From Anaerolineae bacterium (GTDB taxonomy: Bacteria > Chloroflexota > Anaerolineae > J102), in contig JALSPL010000020.1 in assembly GCA_026985975.1 (NCBI GenBank), positions 1-5,652 of the forward strand: a stretch of DNA of 5,652 nt. The letters run 5' to 3'. The position numbers and the translations under genes are program-made. Shown here piece by piece: positions 1-3,933 of this stretch. The notes below the pieces were generated by a model, which was not told where the DNA came from, did not search any database, and saw only the letters and a program-made list of their open reading frames with translations. Each line of letters starts with the position of its first letter. Positions within the stretch are counted from its first letter, which is position 1.

Positions 1-45
1 CGTGCCCAGAATCATCAGGGCGGGAGGAAACAGCGAGGACGTCAT
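1..45 (-). CDS. possible N-terminus of a truncated downstream gene
   Basis: An ATG at 45-43 (minus) opens a frame of 15 codons (MTSSLFPPALMILGT) that is still open at the window edge. It lies 116 nt downstream of cobO on the same strand. The run LFPPALMILG is hydrophobic, as in the first helix of a membrane protein. A cobalamin-pathway membrane protein such as CbiB/CobD would suit the context, but 15 residues cannot show this. No Shine-Dalgarno-like sequence precedes the ATG, so the call is weak. Confidence 0.3.
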   Translation of the reverse strand, partial: MTSSLFPPALMILGT

Positions 46-129
46 TTTGAAGATAGCGTTGATGATTGAATGATTAAAGATCGATGATCAAAGAGTTGAC
101 TCGCACCCGCCAGATGCGGCCATCGCCAC

Positions 130-159
130 TTTAATCCTTACTCCTTAATCCCTAATCCT
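130..159. repeat. short degenerate 8-bp tandem repeat between cobO and the next gene
   Basis: On the minus strand the spacer after cobO reads as about four imperfect 8-mers: AGGATTAG, GGATTAAG, GAGTAAGG, ATTAAAG. The rest of the 46-161 spacer is AT-rich, with another reiterated GATGATTGA/ATGATTAA stretch at about 59-78. No T-tailed hairpin terminator for cobO is visible. Function is unknown; it may be simple low-complexity spacer sequence. Confidence 0.4.
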
Positions 160-161
160 GC

Positions 162-734
162 CTAAAACTCAATGCCCGGCTGGGCGGTGATGCCCTGCTC
201 GGCGTAGGGATGCTTGATCTCGCACATCTCCGTCACCAGATCCGCGTAATCCATCAACGCTTGTGACGCGTAGCGTCCGGTGATGATGAGGTGCAGCATG
301 GGCGGCTTGTTGGCCTTGAGCCATGCGATGATCTCGGTTTCATCCAGCCAATCGAAATAGATGGTGTAGGTGAACTCATCCAGCAGCAGCACATCGTAGC
401 CGCCGTTAAGGATGCGCTCTTTTGCCAGATCCCAGCCGTGGCGGGCCCTGGCAGCCGATTCATCGATGTCACGGCTCTTCCAGGTCCAGCCGTCGCCCGT
501 CACGATCCAGTCCACGCCCATCTTTTCGGCGGCCTTGATCTCGCCATAACGGGCGTGTTCATTTTTCAGGAACTGGATGACGCCTACCCGCATCCCCCGC
601 CCCCAGGCCCGCATCACGATGCCCAGAGCGGCGGTGGTTTTGCCCTTGCCATTGCCGGTGTTGAGGATGACCAATCCCTTTTTGGGAGATTTGCGACGTT
701 TTTCGGTTGCAGATTGGGTCTCTAAAGTTGTCAT
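162..734 (-). CDS. cobO: cob(I)yrinic acid a,c-diamide adenosyltransferase (CobO/BtuR/CobA family)
   Basis: This cytosolic enzyme transfers the 5'-deoxyadenosyl group of ATP to the cobalt of reduced corrinoids, making adenosylcobalamin or its precursors. The 190-residue product matches the usual BtuR/CobA length (about 190-200). Visible family features are the P-loop GNGKGKTT (residues 27-34), VIQFLKN (about 52-58), the acidic DEFTYTIYFDWL segment, LIITGR, and the C-terminal signature KHPYAEQGITAQPGIEF. The frame stays open upstream to a GTG near 821, but that stretch is the riboswitch, so the ATG at 734 is chosen. GAGGG (746-742) lies 7 nt before it as a Shine-Dalgarno sequence. The gene has its own promoter and a cobalamin riboswitch, so it should be repressed when cobalamin is abundant. 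It is the only clearly cobalamin-related gene in the window. The family assignment is secure; biosynthesis versus salvage is not resolved. Confidence 0.96.
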   Translation of the reverse strand: MTTLETQSATEKRRKSPKKGLVILNTGNGKGKTTAALGIVMRAWGRGMRVGVIQFLKNEHARYGEIKAAEKMGVDWIVTGDGWTWKSRDIDESAARARHGWDLAKERILNGGYDVLLLDEFTYTIYFDWLDETEIIAWLKANKPPMLHLIITGRYASQALMDYADLVTEMCEIKHPYAEQGITAQPGIEF

Positions 735-794
735 AAAAAAGCCCTCGTCAGAGAGGGACAAGGGCGAAACGCCGGCGGCGTCCGATCCCTGTCC
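735..794 (-). terminator. riboswitch expression platform: terminator/SD-sequestering hairpin with candidate antiterminator
   Basis: On the minus strand, CCCTC (757-753) pairs perfectly with GAGGG (746-742) across a 6-nt loop. It is followed by C and six T (741-735) that run straight into the cobO ATG. The 3' arm is also the only Shine-Dalgarno-like sequence for cobO, so this hairpin could stop transcription, hide the ribosome site, or both. Upstream GGACAGGG (794-787) can pair with CCCTTGTCC (764-756) with one bulged base. That helix takes bases of the terminator 5' arm, so it is a plausible antiterminator. Pairings were read by eye, without energy calculation. Confidence 0.75.
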
Positions 795-811
795 GCGCAG
801 GTTGTCGGTAT

Positions 812-920
812 CTGACCACACCGGGCGTTCTGGCTTGAACCGAAGTTCTCACAGTTGCGGGACAGCGCCGGATTTGCACCGGACTTCCCCCGGCATCCAC
901 TGGGGATGACGCGTGGTCAG
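812..920 (-). promoter_or_regulatory. cobalamin (B12) riboswitch aptamer
   Basis: The minus strand carries the conserved cobalamin-aptamer core at 889-848, with GGGAAG, GGTGCAAATCC, GCTG, CCCGC and ACTGTGA in the expected order. A GAAC-TTCG-GTTC tetraloop hairpin (848-837) and a B12-box-like segment AGCCAGAACGCCC (835-823) follow. The closing helix is formed by CTGACCAC (920-913) and GTGGTCAG (819-812), eight perfect pairs, extendable by a G-U and a C-G. Binding of adenosylcobalamin to this class normally lowers expression of the downstream gene, here cobO. The expression platform lies at 794-735. Confidence 0.95.
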
Positions 921-942
921 GATCGTTATTTGAATGGTAGGG

Positions 943-971
943 AGTATAAAACTTTTTGGAGAATTAGGCAA
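943..971 (-). promoter_or_regulatory. candidate sigma-70-type promoter for the riboswitch-cobO transcript
   Basis: On the minus strand TTGCCT (971-966; 4/6 match to TTGACA) is followed after exactly 17 nt by TATACT (948-943; 5/6 match to TATAAT). Predicted transcription start is near 936, about 16 nt before the first base of the riboswitch closing stem. That placement suits a riboswitch leader and makes cobO transcription independent of the pyrD-like operon upstream. Confidence 0.65.
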
Positions 972-980
972 ACCGCCTCC

Positions 981-1004
981 GCCCTGGGCTGGAAGCCCTG
1001 GGCT
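981..1004. repeat. 10-bp direct repeat GCCCTGGGCT, two copies
   Basis: GCCCTGGGCT occurs at 981-990 and again at 995-1004, separated by four bases. Each unit is itself partly self-complementary. The repeat lies in the 931-1119 spacer just upstream of the cobO promoter and next to a strong inverted repeat. It may form a composite intergenic repetitive element with that inverted repeat; no function is evident. Confidence 0.6.
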
Positions 1005-1016
1005 ACCGGTGCGAAG

Positions 1017-1041
1017 GCCCTTCGGGCCTGGCCCGAAGGGC
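1017..1041. repeat. perfect 11-bp inverted repeat (REP-like hairpin)
   Basis: GCCCTTCGGGC (1017-1027) and GCCCGAAGGGC (1031-1041) are exact reverse complements separated by CTG. A G-T and an A-T pair can extend the stem outward. It lies between the end of the pyrD-like gene and the cobO promoter, both on the minus strand. Neither side carries a T-run, so it is not a classical intrinsic terminator. It could protect the 3' end of the operon transcript or be a dispersed palindromic repeat. Confidence 0.75.
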
Positions 1042-1078
1042 TTGGCAAAGTGATGGCGGCAGTGGCCAGGCGTCCGCT

Positions 1079-1096
1079 TTGGGGATTTGCCCCCAA
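1079..1096. repeat. 6-bp hairpin downstream of the pyrD-like gene
   Basis: TTGGGG (1079-1084) and CCCCAA (1091-1096) flank the six-base loop ATTTGC. The hairpin begins about 24 nt after the pyrD-like stop codon on the minus strand. With no following T-run it is at most a weak terminator or transcript-end structure. It directly adjoins the 14-bp direct repeat at 1098-1111. Confidence 0.5.
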
Positions 1097-1097
1097 G

Positions 1098-1111
1098 TTG
1101 AAACGCACCCC
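1098..1111. repeat. 14-bp direct repeat, copy 1 (TTGAAACGCACCCC)
   Basis: TTGAAACGCACCCC is found here and, in the same orientation, at 3870-3883. Allowing one mismatch, the identity extends to 16 of 17 bases (AAnTTGAAACGCACCCC). This copy begins 8 bases beyond the stop codon of the pyrD-like gene. The other copy lies upstream of the Crp/Fnr regulator, so the pair brackets the three-gene operon. Confidence 0.7.
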
Positions 1112-1119
1112 GCGGCCGT

Positions 1120-1956
1120 TCAGTTATCTTCCGCATCCATAAAGGAGCGGATATTCAGGGCCAGGCGATGGGCCGCGGCCGGGTCTCGCCACGCCAGGCT
1201 GCGAATCTGCACGGCCATTGCGCCCAGCTCAAGACACAGCAGGGCGTCATCCAGGGTCTGGACGCCGCCTGCGGCGATGACGGGCGCGTCCAGACTCATG
1301 TCTCGAAGCTGCCGCAGCGCCCGCAGGGTGAAGGGCAGGACGATGGGCCCGCCCAGCGGCGCTTCCACCCAATCGCCATCCACAGGATAAGCCGCGGGGG
1401 GCGGCGCTCCCACGATGAGCGCATCGGCGCCGGCCACGACGCATGTTTTCGCCAGATACGCGGCCCGGGTGAGGGGCAGTCGGGCGAGGATGGGCAAGGG
1501 CGTGACCCGACGCACCGCGGCGATGAGTGCGCCCGCCTCGCCGAGATTGACGGTTTCGGGGATGGGCAGTTCGACGCCGGCGATGACATCTTCCACATCT
1601 TCCAGATGCGCGGCCATCCACGCCCGGTCGCCCGGTTCGCCGCCAACCAGCGACAGCGCCACCGGCGTCTTCAGTTTGCGCCAGGTTTTGACATGGCTGG
1701 CCAGCACTCGCCGCAGGCCAGGATTGTGGTCGCCGGTCTCCAGCAGAAATCCGGCCGGGATTTCCGCCAGGCGGGGTTGGGCTTTGCCCTTGCGCGGGGT
1801 GGCGGAGATGGGAGCAGTGATGATCAGGCCGAAGTCTTCGGCGTGCAGTCCCGGCGGCCAGGCGGCGCCATAGCCCGCGGCGCCGCTGCCCGCAATCAGC
1901 GGCGAATCGATGATCAGACCGAGTTTGTTATGGGGGGCCAGGTTTATCATCAGCAT
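1120..1956 (-). CDS. PyrD-like (dihydroorotate dehydrogenase superfamily) TIM-barrel flavoprotein with atypical active site
   Basis: The 278-residue product resembles class 1B dihydroorotate dehydrogenase catalytic subunits in length and order of elements. It has GSGAAGYG (23-30), PRKGKAQPRLAEIPAGFL (54-71), a GADALIVGAP strand (176-185), GGPIVLP (202-208) and the C-terminal GGVQTLDDALLCLELGA (230-246), the last typical of FMN-phosphate loops in this fold. It directly follows the pyrK-like gene (3 nt gap), so the two probably form a complex that passes electrons between FMN, [2Fe-2S] and FAD. The substrate site does not match. The Lys of the TKT motif is Ala48, and the N-x-S-C-P-N motif is replaced by PIPETV (131-136). 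The KLSPN Lys is Arg159, and the INT motif is lost at 181-185. True orotate chemistry is therefore doubtful. ATG codons at 1956 and 1950 are both possible starts. The fold assignment is fairly sure; the reaction is unknown. Confidence 0.8.
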   Translation of the reverse strand: MLMINLAPHNKLGLIIDSPLIAGSGAAGYGAAWPPGLHAEDFGLIITAPISATPRKGKAQPRLAEIPAGFLLETGDHNPGLRRVLASHVKTWRKLKTPVALSLVGGEPGDRAWMAAHLEDVEDVIAGVELPIPETVNLGEAGALIAAVRRVTPLPILARLPLTRAAYLAKTCVVAGADALIVGAPPPAAYPVDGDWVEAPLGGPIVLPFTLRALRQLRDMSLDAPVIAAGGVQTLDDALLCLELGAMAVQIRSLAWRDPAAAHRLALNIRSFMDAEDN

Positions 1957-1959
1957 TCT

Positions 1960-2730
1960 CTATCGCAGAATATCGACCAGATCGAACACCGGCCCGCGCA
2001 AGCAGACCCGGCGACGTCCGCCCGCGATGTCCACCGCACAGGCCTGGCAGGCTCCGGTTCCGCACAAGAAATTCATTTGATACAGAGCCTGGGCGTAGCC
2101 TTTGGGCGGCAACACGCGGGCCGCTTCGATAGCCCGGCCCAACTGTCGATAAAAGTCCATATCTGCGGCGGCGATGACTGCGTCGGCCCAGGGCAGCAGT
2201 TCTGGCAGCAATGCGCTTAGCGCGCCCTTCCGTCCGGCGCTGCCGTCGATGGTGGCGATGTGATATTCCACCGAAATGGGAAGCATGGCCGCGGGAATAG
2301 TCTGGCGTTTGGATAAAGCGTCTGTCGCCAGGGTTACGGCATGGCCGAGAGCGGCGGCGCGTTGCACCAGCGGCAACAACGTCCAGGCAGCGTCGCCGCC
2401 GCCCAGGCAGAGGATGCGGCGGGCGCGGGAGGGCAGAATGAAGCCCTTGCCGACAGGTCCCAGACAATCCAGCTCTGCGCCCGGCTGCGCCAGTCTCAGC
2501 CACGCCCGGCCCCGGTCGCCGTCTACCGCCAGTCGGATGGCGAAACTTTCGGAATCGATGGCAATAGGGTGGAAGGTGCGGCGCAGGAAAGGATCGTAGC
2601 CCCAGCCGGTCTGGATCAGCACCGCCTGCCCCGGGACGAGTTGCGCGGCGAGATCGGGCGCTCGCAGGCGCAGCGACAGGGCTGAGCCCGCCTCCTCTCT
2701 GGCTTCGAGCAATGCCCGCGTCTGGATCAT
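1960..2730 (-). CDS. PyrK-like electron-transfer subunit (FAD / [2Fe-2S], ferredoxin-reductase family)
   Basis: The 256-residue protein matches PyrK, the FAD and [2Fe-2S] subunit of class 1B dihydroorotate dehydrogenase, in size and architecture. An N-terminal FAD barrel contains LRRTF (49-53; family RRP-[IF]-S) and GPVGKGF (91-97). A Rossmann-like domain starts with LGGGDAAWTLLPL (109-121). The C-terminal cluster is complete, with Cys223, Cys228, Cys231 and Cys243 spaced C-x4-C-x2-C-x11-C and followed by the RGPVF signature. The CGP motif that usually lines the NAD(H) pocket is replaced by AAADMD (187-192), so the electron donor or acceptor may differ from NAD(H). The start ATG (2730) lies 12 nt after the regulator stop, with AGGGA about 4 nt upstream. 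The gene is probably co-transcribed with both neighbours. It could be a true PyrK with a drifted nucleotide site, or the reductase of a different flavoenzyme. Confidence 0.85.
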   Translation of the reverse strand: MIQTRALLEAREEAGSALSLRLRAPDLAAQLVPGQAVLIQTGWGYDPFLRRTFHPIAIDSESFAIRLAVDGDRGRAWLRLAQPGAELDCLGPVGKGFILPSRARRILCLGGGDAAWTLLPLVQRAAALGHAVTLATDALSKRQTIPAAMLPISVEYHIATIDGSAGRKGALSALLPELLPWADAVIAAADMDFYRQLGRAIEAARVLPPKGYAQALYQMNFLCGTGACQACAVDIAGGRRRVCLRGPVFDLVDILR

Positions 2731-2742
2731 GCGTCCCTGCCC

Positions 2743-3486
2743 TCATCTCCCCCGGGCGATTTCTTCCAGTCCGTCCAGGTCCAGCAGTATCGTGCGGCCC
2801 TTATAGTTTTTGGTCAATCCGCCCTTACGGAATCGGCTCATCACCCGAATGGCGGTCTCCACCGTGGTGCCGGTCATTTCGGCAATATCCTGCCGGGTGA
2901 GATGGATGTCAATCATCACGCCCTTGCCTCCAGGAGCAGGCGCGCCGCCCAGGTCTTTCAGGCGCAGCAGCGCGCGGGCGATGCGCTGATCCACCCGATC
3001 CACCGCCAGGCTGCGCACCAGCTCATGACACAACCGCAGTCGTCGATTGAGCTCCAGAATCACCTCGAATGAGACCTCAGGATAGCGGTGAATGATCCCC
3101 ATGAGATCGTTGCGGGTGATGGTCACCACCGCAGTGTCTTCCAGGGTGACGGCGGTCATCGAATAAGGTCGTCCATCGAAGATGGCCATTTCGCCAATCA
3201 ACTGCCCCGGCCCCAGCACGGTCACCACCACATCCCGTCCCTGATCGGTGTGCCGCACCAGCTTGACGCGTCCGCTCCAGATGATGTACAGAGCTTCGGG
3301 CGGATCTCCCTGGAAAAACAGATAAGAATCCGTCGGGTAGCAGTGGCCATGAAGATATTGCACCACATCCCGCCAATCTTTATCGGAAAGGGATTTGAAC
3401 AGGGGCGTGGCGCGAACTGCCTGCATCATCTCCCCTTTCATTTTGACCAGGCGGGAACTGGTGCGGCCAGAAGAAGTTTTTTTCAT
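2743..3486 (-). CDS. Crp/Fnr-family transcriptional regulator
   Basis: With the ATG at 3486 the product has 247 residues, slightly longer than typical Crp/Fnr proteins (220-235). Residues about 25-140 form the cyclic-nucleotide-type beta-roll (SGRVKLV at 71-77, LIGEMAIFDGRPYSMTA at 96-112). A dimer helix follows, then a winged helix-turn-helix (about 192-240) with LTRQDIAEMTGTTVETAIRVMS, the classical HTH_CRP signature. No Fnr-type N-terminal cysteine cluster exists; only Cys49 and Cys153 are present. The Arg-Ser pair that binds cAMP phosphate in Crp aligns with Tyr108-Ser109, so cAMP sensing is uncertain. It is the first gene of the operon with the PyrK- and PyrD-like genes and probably controls it. 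The start is uncertain: a TTG at 3576 has AGGA 8 nt upstream but adds an uncharacteristic 30 residues, and ATGs at 3441 and 3429 also fit. The family is secure; ligand and targets are unknown. Confidence 0.9.
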   Translation of the reverse strand: MKKTSSGRTSSRLVKMKGEMMQAVRATPLFKSLSDKDWRDVVQYLHGHCYPTDSYLFFQGDPPEALYIIWSGRVKLVRHTDQGRDVVVTVLGPGQLIGEMAIFDGRPYSMTAVTLEDTAVVTITRNDLMGIIHRYPEVSFEVILELNRRLRLCHELVRSLAVDRVDQRIARALLRLKDLGGAPAPGGKGVMIDIHLTRQDIAEMTGTTVETAIRVMSRFRKGGLTKNYKGRTILLDLDGLEEIARGR

Positions 3487-3492
3487 AGTCAC

Positions 3493-3514
3493 GAGGAGCC
3501 AAGGTTGGCTCTTC
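3493..3514. promoter_or_regulatory. 22-bp imperfect palindrome just upstream of the regulator start (candidate operator or leader hairpin)
   Basis: GAGGAGCCAAGGTTGGCTCTTC is symmetric around 3503/3504, with ten arm positions, one mismatch and a GG centre. It ends 6 nt before the ATG chosen for the Crp/Fnr gene. Position and symmetry suit an autoregulatory operator or a 5'-leader hairpin. It does not match the Crp (TGTGA-n6-TCACA) or Fnr (TTGAT-n4-ATCAA) consensus. If translation began at the upstream TTG it would be coding, which weakens the operator reading. Confidence 0.45.
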
Positions 3515-3651
3515 TGAAAAAAGGTCGGGATCAGTAGCGACGGTCGCTGAAACAGCAAAAAATGACGGGGATTCAACCAATCTTTCCTGGCGAAACCCTG
3601 GTATTTTTCTTGGCGCCTTTGTGGCTTTGCGTGAGATCAATTTTTTTCAGT

Positions 3652-3676
3652 CGATCCAAGATCGATTTCGAAATCG
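3652..3676. promoter_or_regulatory. overlapping palindromes, candidate regulator-binding site
   Basis: TCGAT-CCAAG-ATCGA (3652-3666) overlaps the perfect 14-bp palindrome CGATTTCGAAATCG (3663-3676). Both lie in the middle of the divergent spacer, where a shared operator for the Crp/Fnr operon and the feo operon could sit. The motif fits none of the consensus boxes I know for Crp, Fnr or DtxR. Evidence is symmetry and position only. Confidence 0.35.
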
Positions 3677-3869
3677 TGTGGTGCTCAACTGTCATTTTAT
3701 CACGAATGCCATCTGAGGGGTAACTGTTCATCTATCCAAACAAATGCAGTGTACGTTGTTTCAGTGGCGGCGATGTGCGTCTTTTGACCGGGGCGTTTGA
3801 GCGTTTTCAACCTTGAGACCGGGCGCTCAGCTTCAGGCGGGGACGGCCGTCGTCAACCTCCAACCGAAA

Positions 3870-3883
3870 TTGAAACGCACCCC
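3870..3883. repeat. 14-bp direct repeat, copy 2 (TTGAAACGCACCCC)
   Basis: Identical to 1098-1111 and in the same orientation, 2772 bp away. It ends 15 nt before the -35 element of the feo promoter. The upstream flanks of the two copies differ apart from AA at -3/-2, so the shared element is short. It may be a dispersed intergenic motif, a binding site, or a remnant of recombination. Confidence 0.7.
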
Positions 3884-3898
3884 ACACTCGCGTCATAT

Positions 3899-3926
3899 TT
3901 GACTATCAAGCGGCTTCGGCTATAAT
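3899..3926 (+). promoter_or_regulatory. feo operon promoter giving an apparently leaderless transcript
   Basis: TTGACT (3899-3904; 5/6) and TATAAT (3921-3926; 6/6) are separated by 16 nt. Transcription would begin 6-8 nt after the -10, at about 3932-3934, and the ATG of the DtxR-FeoA gene is at 3934. No Shine-Dalgarno sequence fits in between, so leaderless translation is likely. Two inverted repeats overlay the promoter: TTGA-CTA-TCAA (3899-3909) on the -35, and ATAAT-TGCT-ATTAT (3922-3935) spanning the -10 and the start codon. Both are candidate operators, for example for autoregulation by the DtxR-type protein. Confidence 0.75.
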
Positions 3927-3933
3927 TGCTATT

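Larger units (their letters stand above)
3487..3933. other. divergent intergenic region between the regulator operon and the feo operon
   Basis: This gene-free stretch of about 450 bp is visibly more AT-rich than the flanking genes and holds no convincing coding frame. It contains the 3493-3514 palindrome, an AGCGA-CGG-TCGCT inverted repeat (3537-3549), and TCGAT-CCAAG-ATCGA (3652-3666) running into the perfect palindrome CGATTTCGAAATCG (3663-3676). It also holds the second 14-bp direct repeat (3870-3883) and the feo promoter (3899-3926). A weak minus-strand -10-like TAAAAT (3699-3694) with a poor -35 is the best regulator promoter I can see, and it is not convincing. The minus-strand text near 3633-3603 has a reiterated CGCAAAG / CACAAAGGCG character, like low-complexity spacer repeats. 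Confidence 0.6.

Noticed and set aside
735..821. N-terminal extension of cobO from a GTG at 821
   Set aside because: These 29 extra codons lie in the riboswitch closing stem and expression platform. The resulting N-terminus is not family-like, and the ATG at 734 has a proper Shine-Dalgarno sequence.
1017..1041. Intrinsic terminator for the pyrD-like operon
   Set aside because: The hairpin is strong, but no T-run follows it on either strand.
1098..1111. CRISPR repeat remnant, because TTGAAAC resembles the 3' end of many CRISPR repeats
   Set aside because: Only two isolated copies 2.8 kb apart, no full-length repeat, no regular spacers and no cas genes.
1168..2220. Long plus-strand frame of 350 codons opposite the pyrD-like and pyrK-like genes
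   Set aside because: It is antisense to two genes with clear family motifs, has a low-complexity Gly/Arg/Gln/His composition and no recognisable domain. It is typical of GC-rich shadow frames.
1928..2746. Second long minus-strand frame overlapping pyrK
   Set aside because: It runs out of frame with the PyrK-like gene, is extremely rich in Arg, Gly and Pro, and has no motifs.
3899..3909. Fnr box at the feo promoter (TTGA-CTA-TCAA)
   Set aside because: The symmetry has a 3-base centre and lacks the TTGAT-n4-ATCAA spacing. It is kept only as an unspecified inverted repeat.
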